A DNA stretch of 32,649 nucleotides, taken from the NCBI GenBank assembly GCA_002171475.2, contig NHEX02000014.1:4131-36779 (forward strand), read 5' to 3'. Below the pieces are notes generated by a model that had not been told where the DNA came from, did not search any database, and worked only from the letters and a program-made list of their open reading frames with translations. Source of the stretch: Flavobacteriales bacterium TMED96 (lineage in GTDB: Bacteria > Bacteroidota > Bacteroidia > Flavobacteriales > Flavobacteriaceae). The position numbers were made by a program, and so were the translations under genes. Positions 1 to 8,099 of this stretch are shown in pieces (position 1 is the stretch's first letter; each line of letters begins with the position of its first letter).

Positions 1-744
1 CAACATATAATTTCAGATAAATCTATATATATTGAATCCTCTGGAGTAATTGATTCACATGACTATATGAATCATTTATTTAGAATTGCCTCAGATTATT
101 GCACATTTATCTTTGAAAGTAATGCTCTTGAAATAAAAAAAAGAAGAGATGTATATGAATTACAAATTCAAAGAAAAAATAAAGAAATTGAGACAATCAA
201 TACTTCAAGTATTATTAATTGTGCAGGATTAAACAGTTACACTATAGCAAAAAAAATAATGAATCAAAAGCTTCAAATACCATCATTAAAATTTTATAAA
301 GGTTCCTATTTTGCATTAAGTTCAAAGTGGAGAAATAGATTTAACAGATTAGTTTACTCTCTTCCACAACCAGATGACTCTTTAGGCATTCATATAAGTT
401 TTGATTCGACAGGTAGAACCAAAATAGGACCTGATTATGAAAAAGTTGAAGCAAATAATTTTGATTATACCGTAAATGAAAATTCTCAAAAGCAATTTTT
501 TGACAGTGCTAAGGACTATATAAAAGATTTACAGTTTGATGATTTGACTCCTGATTATTCAGGTGTAAGACCAAAACTTTTTTTTACAAATGATAATTTT
601 TCTGAATTTTATATAAACGAAGAGAATAAAAATGGATTTCCGAATTTAATTAATCTGATAGGAATTGATTCACCAGGTCTTACTGCTTCATTGGCAATTG
701 GAGAATTAGTTGTTCAAACTATGATTCCGAAAATGAATCTTTAA
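1..744 (+). CDS. FAD-dependent oxidoreductase, L-2-hydroxyglutarate oxidase (LhgO/L2HGDH)-like, 5' truncated
   Basis: The reading frame is open from the first base and ends with TAA at 742-744, so 247 C-terminal residues are visible and the N-terminal FAD-binding GxGxxG part lies outside the window. Recognisable family blocks are ESSGVIDSHDYM near the start, INCAGLNS (the second dinucleotide-fold block), KFYKGSYFALSS, RLVYSLPQPDDSLGIHISFD with a following GPD, and YSGVRPKLF close to the end. This order matches the L-2-hydroxyglutarate oxidase branch of the DAO superfamily, which oxidises L-2-hydroxyglutarate to 2-oxoglutarate. Substrate is inferred from family only. The ATG at 67 is internal, because the conserved SGVIDSH block lies upstream of it. 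The gene ends convergently and overlaps the 3' end of the minus-strand gene by 26 bases. It has no obvious link to the glycan genes. Confidence 0.85.
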   Translation, partial: QHIISDKSIYIESSGVIDSHDYMNHLFRIASDYCTFIFESNALEIKKRRDVYELQIQRKNKEIETINTSSIINCAGLNSYTIAKKIMNQKLQIPSLKFYKGSYFALSSKWRNRFNRLVYSLPQPDDSLGIHISFDSTGRTKIGPDYEKVEANNFDYTVNENSQKQFFDSAKDYIKDLQFDDLTPDYSGVRPKLFFTNDNFSEFYINEENKNGFPNLINLIGIDSPGLTASLAIGELVVQTMIPKMNL

Positions 745-2530
745 GTTGAGAAAAATTTGAATAAACTTTGTCTTCATAATCCAATAATGAATCGTCTTGA
801 CTAATTTTTTCTATCATTTCGTCCAAACCCGTTTCAATATCATATTTTTTCTTAAATCCTAATTGTGTGACAATTTTATTAAACGAGACTTTATAATTTC
901 TTTTGTCAACATCCTCATCTACTGTATTGTATTCTGACTCCGGGAATTTAGCTGAAACTTTATCTCCAATTTGATCAATTGTGAAATTCATGTCATCTGA
1001 ACCAACATTAAATATTTGTTTGTGAGTTACTTTTTTGTCTGATTCTATAGCTAGTTTGAATGCTCTTGCTACGTCCTTGCAGTGAATAAATGGTCTCCAC
1101 TGATCGCCTCCAAAAACACTAAATTTCTTATCACGCAATGCTCTTATTAATAAGGTATTAACTACTAAATCATATCTCATTCTTGGTGAAAAACCAAATA
1201 CTGTTGAAAGCCTTAATATTGTTGGACTGGTAATTTTACTATTATCTAGGATATAGTTTTCTGAATATATTCTAGTCCTCGCATATAGAGACACAGGATT
1301 TAATGGAGAATCTTCTGTCAAATATCCAGACGTACTTGCACCATAAACACTACAACTCGATGCAAACACTAACTTTTCAACTTCGTAAAAATTACATATT
1401 TCTGTTAAAATTTTTGAACTCTCATAATTTAAATTAAGCGTTTCCTCCGCATCAATACTACTAGCAGGGTCACCTACAATTGCTGCAAGTGCAATTACAT
1501 ATTTATTATCTTTAACCGCTTTTACTAAGTGTTTAATATTTGCAACATCACCATCAATAACAGTTAATTTTGGGTGATCTTTTATGTGATTAATGGAATT
1601 TTTGCCAAATGTAAAATTATCCAAAATTGTTACATTATAGTTATCATCTAAGAGCATTTGAACTAAATGAATACCGATATAACCAGCTCCTCCAGTAACC
1701 AATATATTTTTTGACTTTTCAGATTCTACTTTATGTAAAAGTGTATCCTCAATTTCCTTAACTTGATCCATGCTTGAAAGCGATAAAGGAATATCTTGTT
1801 TCAAGGACTGATCAATAGTTAAAAATGAAACACTTAAATTAACAACTTCTCTCAATAAACTTTTTTTCAGGAAAATATTATCATCAAAGATACCTGAATA
1901 TATTACAATCTCAATATCAAGCTCTTTAATGATATTTTTCAACTCAGCTGTATTACCAATTACGTCATAATTAAAAATCTTTTTTCCTTTTTCATACTTG
2001 TCATCTAAAATTCCAACAATATTATATGAATTTCTATTATGCGGATTTTTTAAAAATTCATTAGTTTTTTTATTGGCACCAACAATAATAGTATTCTTAG
2101 TTCCAAATAAAACATCTTCTCTTTCATTAATAAATCTTCTTAAAAGCCTTGCATTTGCTGCAAAAAAGCTGAATAAAAGATAAAAAAGGATTAATGCTTT
2201 GAAATTAATCTCAAATCCAAAGGAAAAAGCAAAAATAATTAAAATGAGGAAGGATATTAAAACATTCGATGATAACCTAAAAATTTCATTTAAACTAGCA
2301 TATGCCCAAATTGATGCATAGTTCTTTGTTAAATATGAGGAAATTATATAACCAAACATAAAAAGGCTGAATTGATAGAAAATATCAACGGCATTATTTC
2401 CAACAAATTTAAAACTATATAAGAAAGCGTAAGAAATTATTAATGAAAATAAAGAGATGATTATATCAATTAAAAACTTAATAATTGGCTTTATATTTTC
2501 ATTCATATTATCAATTCTCATCTTAGACAT
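719..2530 (-). CDS. Membrane-anchored Rossmann/SDR fusion: WbpM/PglF-like N-terminus with a GalE/RmlB-like epimerase domain
   Basis: The 603-residue protein has three parts. Residues about 15-125 form four or so hydrophobic membrane segments. Residues about 143-245 form a nucleotide-binding Rossmann domain (NTIIVGANKKT) like the CoA_binding_3 domain of WbpM/CapD/PglF proteins. Residues about 274-603 are an extended SDR domain with GGAGYIG at 280-286 and SSCSVYG at 391-397. In the PglF family the catalytic domain is normally a GSIGSE-type 4,6-dehydratase; here a different SDR subfamily occupies that place. The expected catalytic YxxxK reads Y416-ARTR, with arginine at 420 instead of lysine. 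Start ATG at 2530 overlaps the stop of the upstream aminotransferase by 13 bases, so it is the last gene of the minus cassette. A role in making the nucleotide sugar used by the neighbouring transferase is inferred; the exact reaction is unknown. Confidence 0.85.
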   Translation of the reverse strand: MSKMRIDNMNENIKPIIKFLIDIIISLFSLIISYAFLYSFKFVGNNAVDIFYQFSLFMFGYIISSYLTKNYASIWAYASLNEIFRLSSNVLISFLILIIFAFSFGFEINFKALILFYLLFSFFAANARLLRRFINEREDVLFGTKNTIIVGANKKTNEFLKNPHNRNSYNIVGILDDKYEKGKKIFNYDVIGNTAELKNIIKELDIEIVIYSGIFDDNIFLKKSLLREVVNLSVSFLTIDQSLKQDIPLSLSSMDQVKEIEDTLLHKVESEKSKNILVTGGAGYIGIHLVQMLLDDNYNVTILDNFTFGKNSINHIKDHPKLTVIDGDVANIKHLVKAVKDNKYVIALAAIVGDPASSIDAEETLNLNYESSKILTEICNFYEVEKLVFASSCSVYGASTSGYLTEDSPLNPVSLYARTRIYSENYILDNSKITSPTILRLSTVFGFSPRMRYDLVVNTLLIRALRDKKFSVFGGDQWRPFIHCKDVARAFKLAIESDKKVTHKQIFNVGSDDMNFTIDQIGDKVSAKFPESEYNTVDEDVDKRNYKVSFNKIVTQLGFKKKYDIETGLDEMIEKISQDDSLLDYEDKVYSNFSQLKDSFSES

Positions 2531-3678
2531 TGTTTAATAATTTTTTCTGTTTTATCACAAATTTTATAAATGTCATCTTCATGAATTGTTGGATGAACAA
2601 GGAACATCAATGATGTTTCACCAAGCTCTTTAGCAACTTTTAATGAAGGTTTCTGTTTAGAAAACATTTTGTCAAATGCTTTTTCTTTATAAATCTCACT
2701 ACAACTTCCACTATAACATGCAATTCCTAAATCATTCAATGAATTCATAATGAAATCTCTATCTTTTTCTGGTTTTAACTTTTCAGGTTCAGTGAAAACA
2801 TAATATTTATAGTATGCATGCTTTATATGCGATGGCGGTAAAGCAATTCTTAATCCATCTAGATGTTTAAAAGCATCATTAAAAATATTAGATAAGCGCG
2901 TTCTTTTATCAATCCATGAATCTAATTTTTTAAGTTGAAGACGTCCAATTGCTGACTGAATTTCTGTCATTCTGGCATTTGTGCCATGATCTTCATGTAG
3001 CCATCTGAATCCTGGAGGATGTTCTTTATTGTATACAGTGTCATAGCTTTTACCATGATCTTTAAAAGACCAAACAGAAGACCAATAGTCTTTATTATTT
3101 GTAGTAACCATTCCACCTTCTCCAGCTGTTGTCATTATTTTATCTTGGCAAAAAGACCATGCATTTACGTCTCCAAATGATCCAACAGATTTTCCATTAT
3201 ACTTAGCTCCATGCGCTTGAGCACAATCCTCAATTAAAAATAAATTATGTTTATTGCAAATTTCTTGAATTTTCTCCATTTCACATGGCCAACCAGCTAA
3301 GTGAATTGCCATAATAGCTTTTGTATTTGGAGTAATTGCAGCTTCAATCAAATCTGGGTCCATATTTTGAGTATTTCTATCAATATCAATAAAAACTGGT
3401 TTTGCACCTAAATGCATTACACTAAAAGCGCTTGCAACAAAAGTTTTTGGACTCATGATTACCTCATCACCGCGAGAAATTCCCAATGCGTGAGCTGCTA
3501 GAATTAATGCATTTGTACCGTTGTCAACTGCAACGGAATGCTCAACTCCCACATAAGATGAAAATTCTTTTTCCAATTCTCTGCCTTCAGATCCCGTCCA
3601 ATAATTTATTTTTCCTGATTTTAGTATTTCGGTAGCTTTTTTAATATCTTCAGGATAAAAATGTGGCCAACTATTCAT
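2518..3678 (-). CDS. DegT/DnrJ/EryC1/StrS-family PLP-dependent sugar aminotransferase
   Basis: The 386-residue protein is full length for the family that transaminates keto-sugar nucleotides using PLP. Visible motifs are the N-terminal YWTGSEGRELE, VAVDNGTNAL around 50, HLAGWPCEM around 126-134, LIEDCAQAHGA at 148-158 (Asp151 should contact the PLP ring) and SFCQDKIMTTAGEGGM with the Schiff-base lysine K180. The ATG is set by a strong Shine-Dalgarno AAGGAG four bases upstream, inside the end of the acetyltransferase gene, with which it overlaps by 8 bases. Position between an acetyltransferase and an SDR, downstream of a PglC-like transferase, suggests PglE-like formation of a 4-amino-sugar nucleotide that is then acetylated (inference). 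Confidence 0.92.
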   Translation of the reverse strand: MNSWPHFYPEDIKKATEILKSGKINYWTGSEGRELEKEFSSYVGVEHSVAVDNGTNALILAAHALGISRGDEVIMSPKTFVASAFSVMHLGAKPVFIDIDRNTQNMDPDLIEAAITPNTKAIMAIHLAGWPCEMEKIQEICNKHNLFLIEDCAQAHGAKYNGKSVGSFGDVNAWSFCQDKIMTTAGEGGMVTTNNKDYWSSVWSFKDHGKSYDTVYNKEHPPGFRWLHEDHGTNARMTEIQSAIGRLQLKKLDSWIDKRTRLSNIFNDAFKHLDGLRIALPPSHIKHAYYKYYVFTEPEKLKPEKDRDFIMNSLNDLGIACYSGSCSEIYKEKAFDKMFSKQKPSLKVAKELGETSLMFLVHPTIHEDDIYKICDKTEKIIKQCLR

Positions 3679-4090
3679 GTAACTCCTTAATTAATTTTGC
3701 TGGACACCCAGCAAAGAATGTATTTTTAGGTATATTTTTTGTAACAAAACTATTTGCACCAACTATTGCATTTTCACCAATTGTAATACCAGGCATAATA
3801 GTTGTATGAGAACCAATTCTTGCATTATATCCAATAATTACTTTTCCTTTTTTTTCATCAATTGAAGAGTATGAATATATTGAACAGTGAGAACCAAACT
3901 GAGCATATTCACCAATTTCAATATGATATAAGGCATTCAAATAGGTAAACGCTCCAATATCTGTAAATCTTCCTAATTTTAAATTTTCAGGGTGATGAAC
4001 TATCCATCCATATTTTGTAGGTTTTCCGTGCTCCATACTTGGGACTTCCCAATTAGAAAATCTTTTTGTGTCAGCTTTAATTATTTTCAT
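3671..4090 (-). CDS. Left-handed beta-helix (hexapeptide repeat) sugar acetyltransferase
   Basis: The 139-residue protein is made largely of hexapeptide turns such as IEIGEYAQFG, VIIGYNARIG and ITIGENAIVGANSFV, ending in the usual FAGCPAKLIKEL. It belongs to the WbbJ/WbpD-like O- or N-acetyltransferases that use acetyl-CoA. I chose the ATG at 4090 (MKIIKAD) because AAAGGA lies four bases upstream. The longer ATG at 4129 would add 13 residues and deepen the overlap with the sugar transferase gene. There is no PglD-type N-terminal Rossmann domain, so it is shorter than PglD. Its neighbours, an initiating transferase upstream and a sugar aminotransferase downstream, suggest acetylation of the amino group made by the aminotransferase (inference). 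Confidence 0.88.
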   Translation of the reverse strand: MKIIKADTKRFSNWEVPSMEHGKPTKYGWIVHHPENLKLGRFTDIGAFTYLNALYHIEIGEYAQFGSHCSIYSYSSIDEKKGKVIIGYNARIGSHTTIMPGITIGENAIVGANSFVTKNIPKNTFFAGCPAKLIKELHE

Positions 4091-4688
4091 TTGATCCTTT
4101 AAACTTAATGTCATCTTTGGAATTATCAAAATTTACATCTCTGTTCAAGAAAATTTTTTTTGCAGTTAATACTATTATCTTACAATCTAATAGTAAAGAC
4201 TGATTATTTATATACCAATTATCAAGATTAAATTTTTCTTCCCAAGATAATTGATTTCTACCATTCACCTGAGCCCACCCTGTAATTCCAGGTTTTACTA
4301 AAAATCTTTTATTCTGATCGTCATTATAATACTTTTTGTACTCATATAGTAAAGGTCTAGGGCCTACAAAACTCATTTCTCCTTTTATAATATTTATAAG
4401 AGTTGGAAGTTCATCTAGGCTAAATTTTCTTAAAATTGCACCCAACTTTGTCGTTCTTTTTTTATCATTTATTTTAGATGGATTTAAATCTCCATGGTTA
4501 TTCATTGTTCTGAATTTAATTATAGTGAACGGCTCCCCATTAAAACCACCTCTTGCTTGCTTAAAGATAATTGGAGCGCCTAGATCAAAATAAACAAGGA
4601 TGCTTATAAAAATTAAAATTGGAGAAAACAAAATTATTAATAAAAGACTTAATGAAAAATCAAATATCTTTTTTACAAAATTATACAT
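4077..4688 (-). CDS. PglC-like undecaprenyl-phosphate phosphosugar transferase (initiating sugar transferase)
   Basis: The 203-residue size and motif set match the small monotopic phosphoglycosyl transferases (PglC type), which move a phosphosugar from a UDP-sugar to undecaprenyl phosphate at the inner membrane and so start a glycan repeat unit. A hydrophobic re-entrant helix spans residues 10-33, followed by IIKFRTMN (57-63), the catalytic Asp-Glu dyad in LDELPTL (D92, E93), MSFVGPRPLL (105-114) and KPGITGWAQVNGRN (132-145). It lacks the extra membrane helices of the larger WbaP/WcaJ forms. The start overlaps the upstream glycosyltransferase stop by 8 bases, and the 3' end overlaps the acetyltransferase by 14 bases. 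Confidence 0.95.
   Translation of the reverse strand: MYNFVKKIFDFSLSLLLIILFSPILIFISILVYFDLGAPIIFKQARGGFNGEPFTIIKFRTMNNHGDLNPSKINDKKRTTKLGAILRKFSLDELPTLINIIKGEMSFVGPRPLLYEYKKYYNDDQNKRFLVKPGITGWAQVNGRNQLSWEEKFNLDNWYINNQSLLLDCKIIVLTAKKIFLNRDVNFDNSKDDIKFKGSNENN
4095..4100 (-). promoter_or_regulatory. Shine-Dalgarno that sets the acetyltransferase start
   Basis: AAAGGA on the minus strand, four bases before the ATG at 4090 and inside the 3' end of the sugar transferase gene. It supports the 139-residue form over the longer reading frame. Confidence 0.55.
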
Positions 4689-5883
4689 TTTCTATTAATT
4701 TTTTTAGTTTTTCAAAAAGTATTTCTCTGGAAAAATTTTTTTCAGCAAATTTGCGAGCGTTTTTTGAAAAACTTAAACTTTTTCCTTCATCACTTAAGGT
4801 AATAAAAGCATTATAAAGCTCTTCAAAAGAATTATGTTCTACTGCTAGCCCCAGCCTATTATCCGATATCATATTAGCTACCCATCCTTCGTAATTATTG
4901 ATTACAGGCAAACCTAATGAAAGATAGTCAAAAAATTTATTTGGAGATGTTCCGTAATAAAAAATTTCTTCATTTCTTAATAATTGTAAGCCAACATTGG
5001 CTTTTATTTTTTTAAGAAAATTAGGTAAGTCCTCTTTCATTACGGGAGCATGAAAAAATATATTTTCAATGCTACTATTTGAAGCTTCTGATATTAGACT
5101 TTGTTTAAGCATACCATCTCCAATCAGATGTATATTAATTTTTAAAGTATCAGAAAATTGATTTTTCTGTAACCATTTAGAAAAATTTATAACATAGTCT
5201 AACCCATTTGCATAACCATGAGCTCCAAAATAAACTGCATTAATACTTTTATATTCTTTGTTGAAAATTGGTTTAAAAAATTCAGTATCACAGCCATTAG
5301 GAATAAGCACTATATCTTTTTTATCAAAACCAAGCTCTCGAATTCTATCTCCAGCTCCAGGAGAAAGAACGACAAAAGCGGATGAAAATTTATATATTAA
5401 TTTCTCTAACAATTTACTTAAGAAAATTATTATTGGATTTTTTAAGACTTTAAGCTTTATCGGGACTTCAGGCCATGAATCTCTTATCTCAAAAATAACT
5501 TTCTTCCTTTTAAATATTTTGTAAATAATTGCTGTTAAACCTGAAGAAATTGGTGGTGAAGAAGCATATACGATATCAAATTCATTTTTAAATAAATATC
5601 TTACAGAGAGATATGATTGCTTAAGAAAGGCTATCATTCTATTATTAAAGCTTAACTTGTTTGAATAGGGAACATTAAATTGTATAACATTTATTCCATC
5701 AATGTTTAATTTTCTTATATCATTATTAAATTCCTTATCTTCATGAAAGAATCTATCATGATTTGTACATAAAATTGATACCTCATAACCACATTTAACT
5801 AGTCTTTTGGCAAATTCATATGATCTGGTTCCCGATGAACCCTGAGGTGTTGTAAAGTAGTCATGTAGATATGCAATCTTCAC
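4681..5883 (-). CDS. GT4-family glycosyltransferase (WbuB/WcaI-like)
   Basis: The 400-residue protein is a two-domain GT-B glycosyltransferase. The N-terminal acceptor domain starts IAYLHDYFTTPQGSSGTRSYEF and carries EIRDSWPE at 132-139. The C-terminal nucleotide-sugar domain has PNGCD at 195-199, HLIGDG around 252 and TSPNKFFDYLSLGLPV at 312-327, the loop that replaces the usual EGxPxxxLE of GT4 enzymes in this WbuB-like subgroup. The start is GTG at 5883, sharing one base with the stop of the upstream epimerase (TAGTG); no ATG is nearby and the glycine-rich N-terminal motif leaves no room for a later start. It probably adds the second sugar to the lipid-linked sugar made by the next gene (inference from WbuB-like members and context). 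Confidence 0.88.
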   Translation of the reverse strand: MKIAYLHDYFTTPQGSSGTRSYEFAKRLVKCGYEVSILCTNHDRFFHEDKEFNNDIRKLNIDGINVIQFNVPYSNKLSFNNRMIAFLKQSYLSVRYLFKNEFDIVYASSPPISSGLTAIIYKIFKRKKVIFEIRDSWPEVPIKLKVLKNPIIIFLSKLLEKLIYKFSSAFVVLSPGAGDRIRELGFDKKDIVLIPNGCDTEFFKPIFNKEYKSINAVYFGAHGYANGLDYVINFSKWLQKNQFSDTLKINIHLIGDGMLKQSLISEASNSSIENIFFHAPVMKEDLPNFLKKIKANVGLQLLRNEEIFYYGTSPNKFFDYLSLGLPVINNYEGWVANMISDNRLGLAVEHNSFEELYNAFITLSDEGKSLSFSKNARKFAEKNFSREILFEKLKKLIENV

Positions 5884-6977
5884 TATTTATCTTTTATATA
5901 ATTTAATAACTCTCTTTTAATTCTTTTTGAAGTGGCACCATCCCAGAGAGGAATTCTTGTGGACTTTTTTTTCTTAATATTTGATAATGCTAAATGTAAT
6001 TTTTTTTCGAAATCATTGTAATTATTGTCAATTAATTTATTTGTACCTACATCAATTGTTACCGGTCTTTCCGTATTTTCTCTTAAGGTGAAGCAAGGAA
6101 CATTCAAGAAAGATGTTTCTTCCTGAACTCCGCCAGAATCTGTGATAACAAATTTTGCATAATTTTCCAAACTAAGAAAATCAATGTAATTTAAAGGCTC
6201 AATACCGATAAAATTATTATTATCTAATTTTGTAATCATATCTTTCATTCTATGATGAACGGGACAAATCACTTTAATTTTTTTAGAAACTTGATTTATG
6301 AAATCAATATTTAAATTTCTCGTTGATATATGATCTACATTTGATGGTCTATGCATTGTAAGAAGACAATACTCTTTTTCTTTTAGATCATATTTTTTAA
6401 GAATTGATTTATTAATCTTATTTTTCATCATTACGAGACTATCAATCATAATATTACCAACAAATTTAACCTTGTTTTTACTTACTCCTTCATTTATCAA
6501 ATTCTCTTTTGCAGATTCTGAGTGTATTAAAAGCAAGTCAGATAATTTATCAACAATAAGTCTATTAATTTCTTCTGGCATATCCATATCAAAAGATCGT
6601 AAACCAGCTTCCACATGAACTACATCAATATTTAATCTTTTTGCAATTACTGTAGCTCCTACAGTAGAATTAACATCGCCATAAACAATTACTAAATCTG
6701 GCTTTTCTGCAACTAAAATTTTATACATCTTTTCAACAATTTTTCCTATCTGTATGATTGGATCATAATGTCCTATATCTAAAAAATAATTAGGCTTTTT
6801 AATTTCAAATGTGTCAAAAAATGACTGTGACATTTGATAATCATAATGCTGTCCTGTATGAATTAGAACTTGAGTCATATCATCATCTTCATTTAAATAT
6901 TTGATTAGAGGGAAGGCCTTAACAAAATTTGGTCTAGCACCTACTATGTGTAAAAATTTAAGATTTGATTTTTTCAT
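5883..6977 (-). CDS. wecB: Non-hydrolysing UDP-N-acetylglucosamine 2-epimerase (WecB/WbpI type)
   Basis: The 364-residue protein carries the family blocks in order: HIVGARPNFVKAFPL (10-24), IHTGQHYD (39-46), VYGDVNST (98-105), HVEAGLRS (121-128), MPEEINR (133-139), a TMHRPSNVD block, VITDSGGVQEE and LRENTERP. The acids in YGD, HVEAGLR and PEE belong to the conserved active-site set. It interconverts UDP-GlcNAc and UDP-ManNAc, or works on a 2,3-diacetamido analogue as WbpI does; the sequence does not let me choose. It is the first gene of the minus cassette. A 61-base divergent gap separates it from the plus-strand glycosyltransferase. Confidence 0.93.
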   Translation of the reverse strand: MKKSNLKFLHIVGARPNFVKAFPLIKYLNEDDDMTQVLIHTGQHYDYQMSQSFFDTFEIKKPNYFLDIGHYDPIIQIGKIVEKMYKILVAEKPDLVIVYGDVNSTVGATVIAKRLNIDVVHVEAGLRSFDMDMPEEINRLIVDKLSDLLLIHSESAKENLINEGVSKNKVKFVGNIMIDSLVMMKNKINKSILKKYDLKEKEYCLLTMHRPSNVDHISTRNLNIDFINQVSKKIKVICPVHHRMKDMITKLDNNNFIGIEPLNYIDFLSLENYAKFVITDSGGVQEETSFLNVPCFTLRENTERPVTIDVGTNKLIDNNYNDFEKKLHLALSNIKKKKSTRIPLWDGATSKRIKRELLNYIKDK

Positions 6978-7038
6978 AGTTTTTTAGTTTCATGTTTGTA
7001 TTATATTAGCATAAATAACTTTAATTAAGAAAACTATA
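6978..7038. promoter_or_regulatory. Divergent intergenic region, likely holding two promoters
   Basis: These 61 bases separate the first genes of two divergent cassettes, so promoters in both directions are expected. The stretch is extremely AT-rich. TATAAT-like hexamers can be read on both strands (minus strand around 6999-7006, plus strand around 7000-7014), but none has a convincing -35 partner, so I do not name exact sites. Confidence 0.4.
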
Positions 7039-8094
7039 ATGCCAAAAAAGAAAAGAATCTTATTCGTCGGATCTTTTAAAAAAAGTAATACTGTTAAAGG
7101 TGGACAAAACACCGCATCTATTTTGCTAGAAAAAGCTTTAAAAAGCCATTACAAAGTAATAAAAATAGATTCCACAATGATCAGCATTCCTCCACCCAAT
7201 CTTTTCATAAGAGCTTTTTTTGCCATGAAAAGAATAGTCTTTTTTTTATTTTTGGCTCCTACCTGCAAATCAATCATAATTTTTTCTGCTGATGGGCTTA
7301 GTTTTATTGAGAAGGGACTGATGGCAATAATAGGCAAATTATTAATGAGGAATGTTATTTTTTGTCCTAGATCAGGATACCTCCTAGAACAATTGGATAA
7401 ATCAATTTTATTAAAAATGTATTTAAAAATAATTGGTTTTTTCTCAAATCATATTGTTTGTCAAAGTCAATTTTGGAAAGATCAATTTTCCAGACATGGT
7501 TTGAAATATGAAAAATTAATTGTAATAAATAATTGGATAGATATAAAACTAAATAATAAAGAAATATTGAATAATAGTCCTATTAAAGTTCTTTATCTGG
7601 GGTGGATTACAAGAGAAAAAGGTATTTTTGATTTGATAGCAGCAGCGCAAAAAGTACCAAGCATGAAATTTATATTCTATATTTGTGGTGATGGAAAAGA
7701 TATAAATAAGATTAGAGATAAAATTGAATCTTCTGGAAAAAATAATATTATTTTGAAAGGTTGGATAAGCGGAGATGAAAAATTAAATTTATTTAAATCC
7801 TGTGATGCTTTTATCTTTCCTTCACATTCAGAAGGATTTCCAAATGCTATCCTTGAAGCTATGATGCATAAGCTGAGCATTGTTGCATCTGATACAACAT
7901 CGCTACCGGATATAATCCAACATAAGAAAAATGGGTTATTGTTTGCTGCAAAGAACATAAAAGATTTAGAAGATACAATTCTTTTATTAGACAATTTTAA
8001 ATTAAGGAAAGAAATGACTGAAAATGCTTATAATCAATTAGAAAAAAGGTTTAGTGTTAAATCAGCTAAACAAAAATTTATGAGGATACTTTAA
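7039..8094 (+). CDS. GT4-family glycosyltransferase
   Basis: The 351-residue GT-B protein starts KKRILFVGSF with KGGQNTAS at 20-27, a typical glycine-rich acceptor-domain loop. The donor domain has VLYLGWITREKGIFDLI (184-200), ICGDG around 215-219 and SEGFPNAILEAM (264-275) with the E265-x7-E273 pair that binds the nucleotide sugar in GT4 enzymes. Part of residues 55-80 is hydrophobic and may lie at the membrane. It is the first gene of a plus-strand cassette and is followed after 5 bases by the first AsnB homologue. Donor and acceptor cannot be predicted. Confidence 0.9.
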   Translation: MPKKKRILFVGSFKKSNTVKGGQNTASILLEKALKSHYKVIKIDSTMISIPPPNLFIRAFFAMKRIVFFLFLAPTCKSIIIFSADGLSFIEKGLMAIIGKLLMRNVIFCPRSGYLLEQLDKSILLKMYLKIIGFFSNHIVCQSQFWKDQFSRHGLKYEKLIVINNWIDIKLNNKEILNNSPIKVLYLGWITREKGIFDLIAAAQKVPSMKFIFYICGDGKDINKIRDKIESSGKNNIILKGWISGDEKLNLFKSCDAFIFPSHSEGFPNAILEAMMHKLSIVASDTTSLPDIIQHKKNGLLFAAKNIKDLEDTILLLDNFKLRKEMTENAYNQLEKRFSVKSAKQKFMRIL

Positions 8095-8099
8095 TAATT

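Noticed and set aside
4336-4593. Plus-strand 85-residue reading frame
   Set aside because: It is antisense to conserved PglC motifs and has no recognisable features; the same holds for the other antisense frames (for example 1998-2183, 7677-7994, 13980-14333).
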